Assembly (NCBI RefSeq): GCF_000813125.1 | Contig: NZ_BASE01000031.1 | Span: forward strand, 33,087-97,086 | Direction of reading: 5' to 3' | From: Mesobacillus selenatarsenatis SF-1 | GTDB lineage: Bacteria > Bacillota > Bacilli > Bacillales > Cytobacillaceae | Length of the DNA: 64,000 nt | Shown here: positions 51,732 to 61,593 of the stretch, piece after piece | Position numbering within the stretch: the stretch's first letter is position 1 | How the letters are laid out: every line of letters begins with the position of its first letter | The notes under the pieces: generated by a model | The model's database searches: none | What the model saw: the letters and a program-made list of their open reading frames with translations, nothing else | Told to the model about the DNA's origin: nothing | Position numbers and translations under genes: made by a program

Positions 51732-51738
51732 ACGGACA

Positions 51739-51743
51739 CGGGA
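51739..51743. repeat. Right copy of 5-bp target site duplication
   Basis: CGGGA directly after the ACA terminus at 51738, identical to 12230-12234. Confidence 0.92.
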
Positions 51744-52218
<475 letters not shown>

Positions 52219-52246
52219 AGAAACACAGGTTTATGCCTGTGCTTCT
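52219..52246 (-). terminator. Terminator overlapping the end of the staygreen gene
   Basis: Minus-strand stem GAAGCACAGG / CCTGTGTTTC with a six-base loop and T/A-rich tail. Confidence 0.6.
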
Positions 52247-52722
52247 TGGGTTCTTTCCTTATTCACTTTGTTAAGATACATTCTTGGCGTACCATAGTAA
52301 GCTACCTGATTAAATTCTGGGTAAATAGATGAAAACTGTACGTAAATTGGAGCATCGAGCAGCCAAGGATAATATGTGAAGAAGTTTTTATCTCCATAAA
52401 CCATCGCAGTCAGTGCTAAATCCAGCTCTCTTTTGAAAATCATATAACGGATCCTCGACATATTCAGGTCGTATTCCCCGTTACTGATATACACCTTAGC
52501 ATACAGCAAGTATTCACCATTGATGGTGATCCAGTCTGCCAATACTTCATCCCGCATTTCATAGTTGATTGCCTGGTAATCATAGACATTCCCCACTGCT
52601 AGAAACAGCTCTCCAGTAATATCGGAATGTGTTAAAGTATACTTTCTGCTATCTATTGGTACAAAAGCAGTTGCTGGTGGAATAAAGTTAACGCTCAATC
52701 GTTCTGGCTTGAATTTGCTCAT
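52231..52722 (-). CDS. Staygreen-domain protein
   Basis: 163 residues from ATG 52722, which has AAGGAGCC upstream; an in-frame ATG at 52794 is not so preceded. The start KFKPERLSVNFIPPATAFVP and segments YTLTHSDITGELFLAVG and YYGTPRMYLNK match the staygreen family, known from plant chlorophyll-degrading Mg-dechelatase and from Bacillus homologues. The role in a non-photosynthetic bacterium is unknown. Cytoplasmic. Confidence 0.78.
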   Translation of the reverse strand: MSKFKPERLSVNFIPPATAFVPIDSRKYTLTHSDITGELFLAVGNVYDYQAINYEMRDEVLADWITINGEYLLYAKVYISNGEYDLNMSRIRYMIFKRELDLALTAMVYGDKNFFTYYPWLLDAPIYVQFSSIYPEFNQVAYYGTPRMYLNKVNKERTQEAQA

Positions 52723-52803
52723 GGCAGAAGGCTCCTTCCCGTTAAAAGAATCCTTTTCCGATATCATATGCCTCTGTGCCGCAATCCGTGACAATCGCCT
52801 ATA

Positions 52804-53565
52804 TTATTGAGACTTCAGGCTTTTGACTTCAGCGTTTATTAAATGCCATTTACCCTTTTCATATATCCATGTCGATTCAATATTAGCAATTCCATCCGCA
52901 TTATATGCACCATTTATTCGCTGGATGCCTTTTAACCCATAAAGATTATCTTTTACCTTAATCGGCTTTAATGTACCAAAAGGAAGAACCATTAGCTCTG
53001 TTGGTTCATTTAACTTTCCATCCTGATATAAACCCAGGCGTTCGTACTCATCTTTTCTGTCGCTTAGGTCAAAACTGTATGATTGCCCTGTTTCTTGAAT
53101 ATTTATGGAAGCCTTGTAACCATCCTCAAATTGGCTGTTGACTGCAAGAGGTTCTGGTACAGTCAGATTGGTAACTTGGAAATCCTTTAAACTATATAAA
53201 TAAAAATTCGATAGACCTCCACTTCCACCGGTAGGAACACTGATAAATATGTCCTTTATGGAATCGTGGTTCAAATCTTTATAAATAGTAGCGGGATCGT
53301 AACCACTATCGAGTTCAATTTTATATATTTCACCATTTGATGCTCTGACTTTTAAGAAAATCTTTTTGAAAAACTGCGCACCTTCTTCATAAGGCACTCC
53401 TTTTACATATATCAAATCCTTTTTTCCATCACCAGTTACATCGACTTTTTCTTCAGAAATCGTCACCGTTTTTTCATTAGACTCCCCTGCATATACGCCG
53501 GTAAGGGCGGTTAACGACATAAAAAAGAACGCGCTGAACGTGATTAATAGCTCCTTTTTCAACAT
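52804..53565 (-). CDS. Secreted protein with FG-GAP/EF-hand-like calcium segments
   Basis: 253 residues, ATG after GAGGTG. Signal peptide LLITFSAFFFMSLTALTGVYA. Two segments, DVTGDGKKDLIYVKG and DLNHDSIKDIFISVP, are the DxDGxxD-type repeats seen in FG-GAP/VCBS and similar beta-propeller or calcium-binding proteins. Likely exported to the cell surface or spore. Function unknown; no neighbour gives a hint. Confidence 0.75.
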   Translation of the reverse strand: MLKKELLITFSAFFFMSLTALTGVYAGESNEKTVTISEEKVDVTGDGKKDLIYVKGVPYEEGAQFFKKIFLKVRASNGEIYKIELDSGYDPATIYKDLNHDSIKDIFISVPTGGSGGLSNFYLYSLKDFQVTNLTVPEPLAVNSQFEDGYKASINIQETGQSYSFDLSDRKDEYERLGLYQDGKLNEPTELMVLPFGTLKPIKVKDNLYGLKGIQRINGAYNADGIANIESTWIYEKGKWHLINAEVKSLKSQ

Positions 53566-53614
53566 GCATCACCTCGTTACATTTAACATCTCCAAATTTG
53601 GTAAAAAAATGCAC

Positions 53615-53648
53615 AAAAAACCTCTCTGATCTCATCAGAGAGGTTTTT
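53615..53648 (-). terminator. Terminator of the AGCS symporter gene
   Basis: Long stem AACCTCTCTGAT / ATCAGAGAGGTT with a three-base loop and T-run on the minus strand. Confidence 0.9.
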
Positions 53649-53653
53649 GATGA

Positions 53654-55081
53654 TTATTTGTTCTTGGATTCTCCGTGTTTACGGTATTCCCAGGATTCAA
53701 TTCCTGTTAAACCATCGATAGAATCAGCATAAAACACTGGATCTTTTCCTTGTTTTCGCTGTTCTCTATAATCCTTTAACGCTGCCATGGCGATCTTTGC
53801 AAGCAAGGTTATGGCTACAAGGTTGATTAGTGCCATTATTCCCATGAAAAGATCGGCTAAATTCCATACAATGGCTAACTCGGCAACTGAACCGAACAAA
53901 ACCATTGCGATAACAGCAAGACGATAAATAAATAGAGCTGTCGGGCTTTCTTTGATGAAGCCAATATTCGTTTCACCATAATAGTAATTTCCGATAATCG
54001 ATGTGAAAGCAAAAAGGAAAATAGCTCCGCCGACGAACGCTGGTGCCCAGGAACCGACATGCGAAGTCAGTGCTGCCTGCGTTAATTGTATTCCATCTAA
54101 ATCAGGATTCATATATTCACCTGACATAATGATAATGAAGGCGGTTGCCGTACAAATAAGTAAAGTATCCGTAAATACTCCTAATGTTTGGATCAGGCCT
54201 TGCTTTACTGGATGGGTGACTGCAGCAGTGGCCGCTGCATTTGGCGCACTACCCATTCCAGCCTCATTAGAGAATAGGCCTCTCTTGATCCCCATCATGA
54301 CCGCTGCTCCCATTCCGCCGCCAACTACTTCTTGGAAACCAAAAGCATTCTTGACAATCAGTGAAAGCATTGCAGGAATTTCGCTAAAATTCATGATCAC
54401 AATGAACAATGCAAGGATTAAATATAGCACGGCCATGATTGGCACGATTATTTGTGATACAAAAGCAATCCTTTTGATGCCGCCAAAAATGACTGCGGCA
54501 GTCATAACAGTTAAAATGATTCCCATCCAAAAGCGATCGAATCCAAATGCCTGGTCAAAAGCAAGGGAAATGGTATTGGATTGAACAGAACTAAAAACGA
54601 GTCCAAACGTAAAAATAATAATGACAGCAAATAAAATTCCCAGCCATCTTTTATTTAACCCGCGTTCCATATAATAAGCTGGTCCGCCACGGTATTCATC
54701 TTTATCCTTTACCTTATAAATTTGAGCAAGAGTGCTTTCGATGAAGCTTGATGCTGCGCCTATTAACGCAATGATCCACATCCAGAAGACTGCTCCTGGC
54801 CCTCCGGCTGAGATAGCTGTCGCTACTCCTGCAAGATTGCCTGTACCAACCCTTGAAGCGAGGCTGACCGTGAATGCTTGAAATGAAGACCGGCCTCTTT
54901 TCCCCTCTGATGATACGGTGGCTGGATCTTTTAAGACCTTGAGCATTTCAGGAAAGTATTTGAATTGAACAAACCTGGTCCTGAAAGTGAAATATGTACC
55001 CAGTACTACGAGGACAGCAATTAAGATATAGCTCCACATGTAGTTGTTTAACTCAGATATAATGTTGTTGAAAATCTCCAT
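53654..55081 (-). CDS. Sodium:alanine/glycine symporter (AGCS family)
   Basis: 475 residues, usual length for AlsT/DagA carriers. About eleven helices; characteristic segments VSLASRVGTGNLAGVATAIS, GPGAVFWMWI and FSNEAGMGSAPNAAA (which carries the sodium/substrate site) are intact. Takes up alanine or glycine with sodium. ATG at 55081 preceded by AAAGGGAG. Confidence 0.92.
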   Translation of the reverse strand: MEIFNNIISELNNYMWSYILIAVLVVLGTYFTFRTRFVQFKYFPEMLKVLKDPATVSSEGKRGRSSFQAFTVSLASRVGTGNLAGVATAISAGGPGAVFWMWIIALIGAASSFIESTLAQIYKVKDKDEYRGGPAYYMERGLNKRWLGILFAVIIIFTFGLVFSSVQSNTISLAFDQAFGFDRFWMGIILTVMTAAVIFGGIKRIAFVSQIIVPIMAVLYLILALFIVIMNFSEIPAMLSLIVKNAFGFQEVVGGGMGAAVMMGIKRGLFSNEAGMGSAPNAAATAAVTHPVKQGLIQTLGVFTDTLLICTATAFIIIMSGEYMNPDLDGIQLTQAALTSHVGSWAPAFVGGAIFLFAFTSIIGNYYYGETNIGFIKESPTALFIYRLAVIAMVLFGSVAELAIVWNLADLFMGIMALINLVAITLLAKIAMAALKDYREQRKQGKDPVFYADSIDGLTGIESWEYRKHGESKNK

Positions 55082-55243
55082 ATAAAACTCCCTTTACTTG
55101 TTTTTGAATAAAGTTATTTAAATATAGTTTTTAATGTACCAAAAATGCAGTCGATTCACAATGGTACTTGACTCCCAAAACCAGCTTTGTTCTAAATAGT
55201 TTGGAAGTTATCCATTTTTTACCCTAATTTTGGTGATGAAAAC

Positions 55244-55277
55244 AAAAAAAACACAGGAAGTATCCTGTGTTTTTTTA
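55244..55277 (-). terminator. Terminator of the parEC operon
   Basis: AAAACACAGGA / TCCTGTGTTTT stem with a four-base loop, T-rich on the minus strand. Confidence 0.9.
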
Positions 55278-55287
55278 AAAAACTTTA

Positions 55288-57729
55288 TCACTTGGTGCCT
55301 GTTTCTTGTTTTTGTTCACTTTTCCAGATAGATATAAACTTCCCTGTTTCACTTTCATCTACTAGGAAAGAGCCATTTGTATAACGATCGCTAAATCTTA
55401 ATTCTGAAGCTTTTACTGATACAATTTGCTGTTTTTCAGACTGGAAGAAAACTTCATCTTCGTTATGAACAGCCTCCACGCCAATAATTCGGTGAGGGTT
55501 TGCTTTCAGTTCTCGCAGCATCACAACACCGCGTTTTGCGCGGGAAGTCTTCTCGAACTCTGACAGCTTCATTTTCTTAACGGCACCTCGCTGTGTAGCG
55601 ATGACGATAGAATGGCTTTGGTTGTTGTCAATAATTTTCCCGCCGACAACATAATCTCCATCCTTCAGGTTCATTCCCTTAACGCCTGCTGCCCTAATTC
55701 CAATTGGACTGATTTCTTCTTCGCTGAACCATAAAGCATAACCGAGATGTGAAGCAAGGAATAAATCCTTCTCCCCATTGGTTACATGTATGTCGATGAC
55801 TCTGTCGTCACCTTTGACATTGATTGCAGTTAGCGGCTTGGAGTAACGCTGGGCTTTATAAAGGCTTAATTCAGATTTTTTCACCATACCATTCTTTGTC
55901 ACAAATAAGAAGAATAAACTCTGTGCGAAATCGGTGACTGGAACAGCTTTGATGATTTCTTCATCCCGGTCTAACGGCACAAGATTTGCTACATGCTGAC
56001 CAAGGTCTTTCCAGCGGATGTCCGGTAGTTCATGGACAGGTAAGTATAAGTAGCTGCCTTTATTCGTGAATAACAGCAAGACATCAGTTGTATTCATATT
56101 CAACTGTGATAACAGTCTATCCGTATCCTTCATCGCGAAATCCTGACCATTGGATGCGGCATAAGATCTTTGGCTTGTCCGTTTCACGTATCCATCCTTC
56201 GTCACGGTCACAATGACGTCTTCACTTGCTATTAGGACTTCAAGGTTAATCTTGATTTCCTCAATCTCTTCCTCGATTTTTGTCCGGCGATCATCTGAGA
56301 AACGCTTTTTGACATCCTTCAGTTCCTTTTTAATGACAGATAATAGCTTCTTCTCACTGCCCAGAATGGCGGTAAGTTCCTCCACCTTCTTGGCAAGCTC
56401 TTCCGCCTCGGCTTGAAGGGCAGTAATATCAGTATTTGTCAGACGATATAGCTGTAAGGATACAATCGCCTCAGCCTGAACTTCGGTGAAGTCGAATTTT
56501 TTGATCAAGTTATCCTTGGCGTCACGCTTATCTTTGGAAGCACGAATCGTTGCGATTACCTGGTCAAGTATCGATAAAGCTTTTATGAGGCCTTCAACGA
56601 TATGTTGGCGGTCCCGGGCTTTTTGAAGGTCATATTGGGTACGCTTAGTTACAACATCCTTCTGGTGGTCAATATAAGCATCTAGCATCTCAGCAAGTCC
56701 CATCAATACAGGTCTTTTCTTATTGATGGCAACCATATTGAAGTTATAGGTAATCTGCAAATCACTGTTCTTGTAAAGATAGTGCAAAACACCGTTTGCG
56801 TCTGCTTCCTTCTTCAATTCAATGACAACACGAAGGCCGGTGCGGTCTGTTTCATCACGCACTTCCGAAATGCCTTCCACTTTACGGTCGAGACGGAATT
56901 CATCTATCCGCTTGACCAGGTTAGCTTTATTGATTTCATAAGGAATTTCCGTGATGACGATCTGCTGTTTGCCTCCACGGATATCCTCGATTTCAGCTTT
57001 GCCGCGAACAATAATCTTACCTTTACCAGTCTTGTATGCCTTGGCGATTCCTTCGACACCCTGTATGATTCCGCCCGTCGGAAAGTCCGGCCCCTTGATC
57101 ACTTTCATCAGATCTTCAACAGTGCATGCTGGGTTGTCCATCCTCATGATGACCCCATCAATCACTTCCGCTAGATTATGTGGAGGAATATCAGTCGCAT
57201 AACCCGCTGATATTCCGGTAGACCCATTAACCAGCAAATTAGGGAACATCGCAGGAAGCACCGTAGGTTCACTTGAGGTGTCATCGAAGTTCGGAATGAA
57301 CTCGACGGTTCTTTTCTCGATATCCCTTAACAGTTCACCGGCGATTGCTGACAATCTTGCTTCTGTATAACGCATCGCAGCTGGCGGATCACCGTCAATG
57401 CTTCCGTTATTCCCATGCATTTCGACAAGGTAGTTCCGCACTTTCCAATTCTGGCTCATACGGACCATTGCTTCATATACAGAGGAATCACCATGCGGGT
57501 GGTAGTTACCAATTACGTTTCCGACTGTCTTGGCTGATTTCCGGAAGCCCTTTTCATTTGTATTGCCTTCTACATGCATAGCATACAAAATCCTGCGTTG
57601 AACAGGTTTGAGTCCGTCCCTAGCATCAGGAAGTGCACGTTCTTGGATAATATATTTACTATAGCGCCCGAAACGGTCGCCCAGTACGTCTTCTAAAGGA
57701 AGGTCACGAAATTTTTCTACTGAACTCAT
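55288..57729 (-). CDS. parC: DNA topoisomerase IV subunit A
   Basis: 813 residues. N-terminal [20 protein letters not shown] and the quinolone-region motif [17 protein letters not shown] are typical, and the catalytic tyrosine is in [10 protein letters not shown]. The C-terminal domain has the six-blade beta-pinwheel repeats ([36 protein letters not shown]). With ParE it decatenates daughter chromosomes using ATP. The start overlaps the parE stop by four bases, showing translational coupling. Confidence 0.97.
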   Translation of the reverse strand: MSSVEKFRDLPLEDVLGDRFGRYSKYIIQERALPDARDGLKPVQRRILYAMHVEGNTNEKGFRKSAKTVGNVIGNYHPHGDSSVYEAMVRMSQNWKVRNYLVEMHGNNGSIDGDPPAAMRYTEARLSAIAGELLRDIEKRTVEFIPNFDDTSSEPTVLPAMFPNLLVNGSTGISAGYATDIPPHNLAEVIDGVIMRMDNPACTVEDLMKVIKGPDFPTGGIIQGVEGIAKAYKTGKGKIIVRGKAEIEDIRGGKQQIVITEIPYEINKANLVKRIDEFRLDRKVEGISEVRDETDRTGLRVVIELKKEADANGVLHYLYKNSDLQITYNFNMVAINKKRPVLMGLAEMLDAYIDHQKDVVTKRTQYDLQKARDRQHIVEGLIKALSILDQVIATIRASKDKRDAKDNLIKKFDFTEVQAEAIVSLQLYRLTNTDITALQAEAEELAKKVEELTAILGSEKKLLSVIKKELKDVKKRFSDDRRTKIEEEIEEIKINLEVLIASEDVIVTVTKDGYVKRTSQRSYAASNGQDFAMKDTDRLLSQLNMNTTDVLLLFTNKGSYLYLPVHELPDIRWKDLGQHVANLVPLDRDEEIIKAVPVTDFAQSLFFLFVTKNGMVKKSELSLYKAQRYSKPLTAINVKGDDRVIDIHVTNGEKDLFLASHLGYALWFSEEEISPIGIRAAGVKGMNLKDGDYVVGGKIIDNNQSHSIVIATQRGAVKKMKLSEFEKTSRAKRGVVMLRELKANPHRIIGVEAVHNEDEVFFQSEKQQIVSVKASELRFSDRYTNGSFLVDESETGKFISIWKSEQKQETGTK

Positions 57730-59705
57730 TCGTCAGCAACCTCCTCTGCAACTGAGATATTTTCATTTTCAAGGATGTTTCCATCTTCCTCAAGGCCGAA
57801 TGCCACATTCGATTCAATCCACTTCCTGCGTGGTTCAACCTTATCTCCCATAAGGGTCGTTACTCTTCGCTCCGCTCTTGCTGCATCGTCAATACGCACG
57901 CGGATCAAAGTCCTGGTCTCCGGATCCATCGTCGTTTCCCAAAGCTGGTCGGCATTCATTTCTCCCAGTCCTTTATAACGCTGAATTATATAGCCTTTAC
58001 CGACTTTCTTCATCGCGCCCTTCAGCTCTTCGTCGCTCCAGGCATATTCGATGATTTCTTTTTTGCCGGTGCCCTTGCTGACCTTATATAACGGCGGCAG
58101 GGCAATGAATACCTTACCCGCTTCGATCAACGGCTTCATATATCGGTAAAAGAACGTCAGCAATAGTACCTGGATATGGGCACCATCAGTATCAGCATCC
58201 GTCATGATCACGATTTTGTCATAATTGATATCTGCTACGTTGAAGTCTGACCCAACTCCGGCACCAATCGCATGGATGATCGTATTGATTTCTTCATTTT
58301 TGAAAATGTCCTGCAGCTTTGCTTTTTCCGTGTTGATGACTTTACCGCGCAATGGGAGCACAGCCTGGAATTTCCTGTCGCGCCCCTGCTTGGCAGAACC
58401 ACCAGCAGAATCACCCTCCACTAGGTAAAGTTCATTCTTCGCAGGATTCTTTGATTGCGCTGGAGTCAGTTTGCCGGATAGTATCGCATCTGATCTCTTT
58501 CTCTTCTTCCCGCTTCTTGCGTCCTCGCGTGCTTTCCGGGCCGCTTCACGTGCCTGGTAAGCTTTGATGGACTTGCGGATCAGCAATGTACTGATATCTG
58601 GATTTTCCTCAAGGAAATAAGAAAGGTGCTCTGAAACGACTGAGTCTACGGCAGATCTTGCTTCACTTGTCCCCAACTTTCCCTTTGTCTGGCCTTCAAA
58701 CTGAAGCAGCTCTTCAGGAATTCGCACAGAAATGATGCCTGCAAGACCTTCTCGGATGTCAGCTCCATCAAGGTTCTTATCCTTCTCCTTGAGCAAGCCA
58801 ACCTTGCGGGCATATTCATTAAATACACGGGTCATCGCTGTTTTGGAACCCGCTTCATGTGTACCGCCATCTTTCGTGCGGACATTGTTGACGAATGACA
58901 GCACATTCTCTGAGTAGCCATCATTAAATTGAAATGCAAATTCAACTTCTATTTGGCTGTATTCGCCTTCGAAGCTAACAACTGGATGCATCACATCTTT
59001 TTCTTCATTCAAATATTCAACGAAAGCCTGGATCCCAGTCTCAAAATGAAAAATATCCTTAACATCATTGCGCTCATCGATTAACTCAATTTTCAATCCT
59101 TTTAGCAAAAAGGCAGACTCTCTAAGACGTTCCGAGAGTGTATCATAATTATATGTTAGGGTAGAGAAAATTTCAGGGTCTGGTTTAAAGTGGATTGTCG
59201 TACCTGATTGGTTTGTTTTTCCGATCTTTTCGAGCGTCGTCACTGGTTTCCCGCCATTTTCAAAACGCTGTTCATAGACGAAGCCATCACGTTTGATGGT
59301 TACAACCAGCCATTCTGATAATGCGTTTACAACAGAAGCACCTACACCATGAAGACCTCCGCTTGTTTTATACCCGCCCTGACCAAACTTTCCGCCTGCG
59401 TGCAAGACGGTAAGGATAACTTCAGGTGTCGGTTTGCCAAGCTTATGCATTCCGGTAGGCATACCTCTCCCTTTATCCTGGACGCTGATGGAATTATCTT
59501 TATGGATTTTGACGATGATTTGATTACCGTAGCCACCTAGTGCTTCGTCTACCGAGTTATCAACGATTTCGTATACGAGGTGATGAAGTCCCCGTGTATC
59601 CGTGCTGCCAATATACATACCCGGCCTTTTGCGAACCGCTTCAAGACCTTCAAGTACCTGTATGGCATCATCATTATAATCAAAAGCTTGCTGATTTCTT
59701 GCCAC
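57726..59705 (-). CDS. parE: DNA topoisomerase IV subunit B
   Basis: About 660 residues. GHKL ATPase domain with [15 protein letters not shown] and [14 protein letters not shown], then the TOPRIM domain ([30 protein letters not shown]). I start it at GTG 59705 ([12 protein letters not shown]), seven bases after AAGGGG; the ATG at 59711 is too close to that site. A LexA-type box lies about 130 bases upstream, consistent with SOS control of parEC in B. subtilis. Confidence 0.96.
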   Translation of the reverse strand: MARNQQAFDYNDDAIQVLEGLEAVRKRPGMYIGSTDTRGLHHLVYEIVDNSVDEALGGYGNQIIVKIHKDNSISVQDKGRGMPTGMHKLGKPTPEVILTVLHAGGKFGQGGYKTSGGLHGVGASVVNALSEWLVVTIKRDGFVYEQRFENGGKPVTTLEKIGKTNQSGTTIHFKPDPEIFSTLTYNYDTLSERLRESAFLLKGLKIELIDERNDVKDIFHFETGIQAFVEYLNEEKDVMHPVVSFEGEYSQIEVEFAFQFNDGYSENVLSFVNNVRTKDGGTHEAGSKTAMTRVFNEYARKVGLLKEKDKNLDGADIREGLAGIISVRIPEELLQFEGQTKGKLGTSEARSAVDSVVSEHLSYFLEENPDISTLLIRKSIKAYQAREAARKAREDARSGKKRKRSDAILSGKLTPAQSKNPAKNELYLVEGDSAGGSAKQGRDRKFQAVLPLRGKVINTEKAKLQDIFKNEEINTIIHAIGAGVGSDFNVADINYDKIVIMTDADTDGAHIQVLLLTFFYRYMKPLIEAGKVFIALPPLYKVSKGTGKKEIIEYAWSDEELKGAMKKVGKGYIIQRYKGLGEMNADQLWETTMDPETRTLIRVRIDDAARAERRVTTLMGDKVEPRRKWIESNVAFGLEEDGNILENENISVAEEVADE

Positions 59706-60145
59706 GAACATACCCCTTTCATTTCTTGCAAACAACATTGACGGTTTTTATGTATAGTGTCAATGATTTCGTTAAGTATTCGTCTTTTCTGATTTAAAAG
59801 ATTACGTGCAACGTATCCTTTTATCAGCATCAGAACAATTGTTCTCTTAGTTATTTTACCATAAGAATGGCGTCTATGCTTAATTGTAGCGATTAATTGG
59901 GATTTGGCAAACGGATTTCAAGAATTACTTGGAATTTTGTCATAAAAATTCGGTTATTTGGAGACTTATGTAAAGTTTTCATGTCCTTTTTTATACTATT
60001 TTCGGATGATTCAAAATCATTTCTTAGAATATTCGTCTTATCCGCCACTTTTTACAATCCTCTAAACTCCCAGAGATTTCCGCCGTTAATTTTTTAAGAT
60101 GTACTGCAACATAAGAACAAATACATTTATGGAGGACTTTTAATT
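59706..60145. other. Divergent intergenic region between parE and the subtilisin gene
   Basis: 440 bases with no gene. The only clear element is the LexA-type box at 59832-59845. The subtilisin ribosome site GGAGGA lies at the right edge. Confidence 0.6.
59832..59845. promoter_or_regulatory. LexA (DinR) box upstream of parE
   Basis: AGAACAATTGTTCT is a perfect dyad with the GAAC-N4-GTTC core that LexA binds in Bacillus. parEC is, as I recall, a member of the B. subtilis LexA regulon, which supports the assignment. Confidence 0.7.
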
Positions 60146-61540
60146 ATGAGAAGAACGAGGGTAATCTTTCTTGGATCGGCATTAATCCTTCTTCTTGCCC
60201 TTACTGCCGGTGGAATATTCAGGAATGATACTGATAAAAAAGAGCTTGGGGCCAGAATCCATTCATCAGGACAACAAGTTATGATGGCTCGGTCTATGGC
60301 AAAGGTGAATAACGTGAAGATGGGAGAGAAGATCAAAAACCAACTCGATACACAAGAAGAAGTCACTCTAATTTTTCATAACAAGAAGGATACAAGCCAC
60401 TATTATGATCATGAAGCTACAGTTGATTTTGTAAAAGAACCAAGTGTGGAGGAAATAGACGAAATTACACGAGATATTAAAGGCTGGGTCATCAAGCATC
60501 TAAACTCAATTTATATTTTCAGGTCAACAGTGATGGAAACACCCGAAATGATTGAGTACTTTAATCAGAGAAAGAATATCGAGTATTCTGAGCCTAATTT
60601 TATCTTAATGCAAAATGAAGTGAACGGACCTAATGACCTGCTTTACCAGGAGAATTATCAATGGAATTTGCCAGTCATTGGTACGGAACAAGGGTGGAGG
60701 GTAACCCGTGGAACGGAAGAAATTGAAATAGCGATTGTTGATACTGGTGTTGATTTGGACCATCCCGATTTAAGGAACCGGATTGTTAAAGGCTATAATG
60801 TCATCAATGAGAAAGCTGATCCTGATGATGATAATGGGCATGGTACCCATGTAGCCGGAATTATTGCTTCGGAAACAAATAATAACGAAGGTGTTGCCGG
60901 CATGACATGGTTCAGTAAAATCATGCCAATAAAAGCGATGGGAGCAAAAGGCTACGGTACTACTTTCGATATTGCTAAAGGGATTGTCTGGGCTGTTGAC
61001 CACGGTGCAGATGTCATCAATTTGAGTCTGGGCAATTACCAGCCTTCGAAGGTTCTGGAGGAAGCAGTCCGTTATGCCTATAAGAAAAATGTTGTCATGG
61101 TGTCTGCTGCCGGTAATGATGGTTCAGATCAGCCGACCTATCCTTCGGCATACCCAGAAGTATTGAGTGTAGCTGCTGTAGATTATAAAGGGAACAGAGC
61201 AAGCTTTTCAAACTACGGAGATTATATTGATATTGCTGCACCAGGTGTTTATATACCTAGCACCTATTTTAATGAGCAATATGCTGCCCTTTCAGGTACA
61301 TCGATGGCTGCTCCACACGTCGCCGGTCTAGCAGCATTGATCAAATCAGCTAATCCAGATTTGAAAAGTTCGCAAGTTATCAAGATCATTAAGAATTCCG
61401 CAATTGACCTTGGTGAGCAAGGAGAAGATATTGAATATGGAAATGGCTTAATTGATGTAAATTCAGCACTGCAGGAAGCGGCTAAAAAGCAACCCAACAT
61501 CAGCAATCAAGACAAGTCTTTGTTCAAGTGGTTCAAGTGA
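60146..61540 (+). CDS. Secreted subtilisin-like serine protease (S8)
   Basis: 464 residues, ATG after TATGGAGGAC. A signal peptide (VIFLGSALILLLALTAGGIF) is followed by an I9-type propeptide of about 110 residues, ending near EPNFILMQNE. The catalytic triad is Asp199 (VDTGVDLDHPD), His232 (NGHGTHVAG) and Ser386 (GTSMAAPHVAG). It degrades extracellular protein after self-cleavage. The enzyme is larger than mature subtilisin Carlsberg but has no extra C-terminal domain. Confidence 0.93.
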   Translation: MRRTRVIFLGSALILLLALTAGGIFRNDTDKKELGARIHSSGQQVMMARSMAKVNNVKMGEKIKNQLDTQEEVTLIFHNKKDTSHYYDHEATVDFVKEPSVEEIDEITRDIKGWVIKHLNSIYIFRSTVMETPEMIEYFNQRKNIEYSEPNFILMQNEVNGPNDLLYQENYQWNLPVIGTEQGWRVTRGTEEIEIAIVDTGVDLDHPDLRNRIVKGYNVINEKADPDDDNGHGTHVAGIIASETNNNEGVAGMTWFSKIMPIKAMGAKGYGTTFDIAKGIVWAVDHGADVINLSLGNYQPSKVLEEAVRYAYKKNVVMVSAAGNDGSDQPTYPSAYPEVLSVAAVDYKGNRASFSNYGDYIDIAAPGVYIPSTYFNEQYAALSGTSMAAPHVAGLAALIKSANPDLKSSQVIKIIKNSAIDLGEQGEDIEYGNGLIDVNSALQEAAKKQPNISNQDKSLFKWFK

Positions 61541-61549
61541 TCGGTACAA

Positions 61550-61588
61550 ACCTAAAAAAAAGCCGCCATTAATATTTTGGCGGCTTGT
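61550..61588 (-). terminator. Terminator of helD
   Basis: AAGCCGCCA / TGGCGGCTT hairpin with an eight-T run on the minus strand; also follows the convergent protease gene. Confidence 0.85.
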
Positions 61589-61593
61589 TGCTG

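Larger units (their letters stand above)
12235..51738 (+). mobile_element. Tn7-like transposon carrying a selenium island (39.5 kb)
   Basis: Both termini read TGT(A/C)CGTTGAAGA inward: TGTACGTTGAAGAAAATCG on the left and TGTCCGTTGAAGAGAATCC on the right (reverse complement). Each end carries an array of a 19-bp repeat, TGTAGGNNNATTCTCTTCA: four copies at 12242-12382 and five at 51544-51731, as expected of TnsB binding sites. A perfect 5-bp duplication CGGGA flanks it. The transposition genes tnsABC and two tniQ/tnsD lie near the left end, all pointing inward. Unlike Tn7, one cargo gene lies between that end and tnsA. The cargo includes selenium metabolism, two respiratory molybdoenzyme operons, tatA, a sulfur-stress operon, possible defence genes and a tyrosine recombinase. 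Base composition changes between modules (tns and respiratory genes AT-rich, sel and rhodanese genes less so), which suggests stepwise assembly. Both ends and the duplication are intact, so the insertion is probably recent. Confidence 0.95.
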
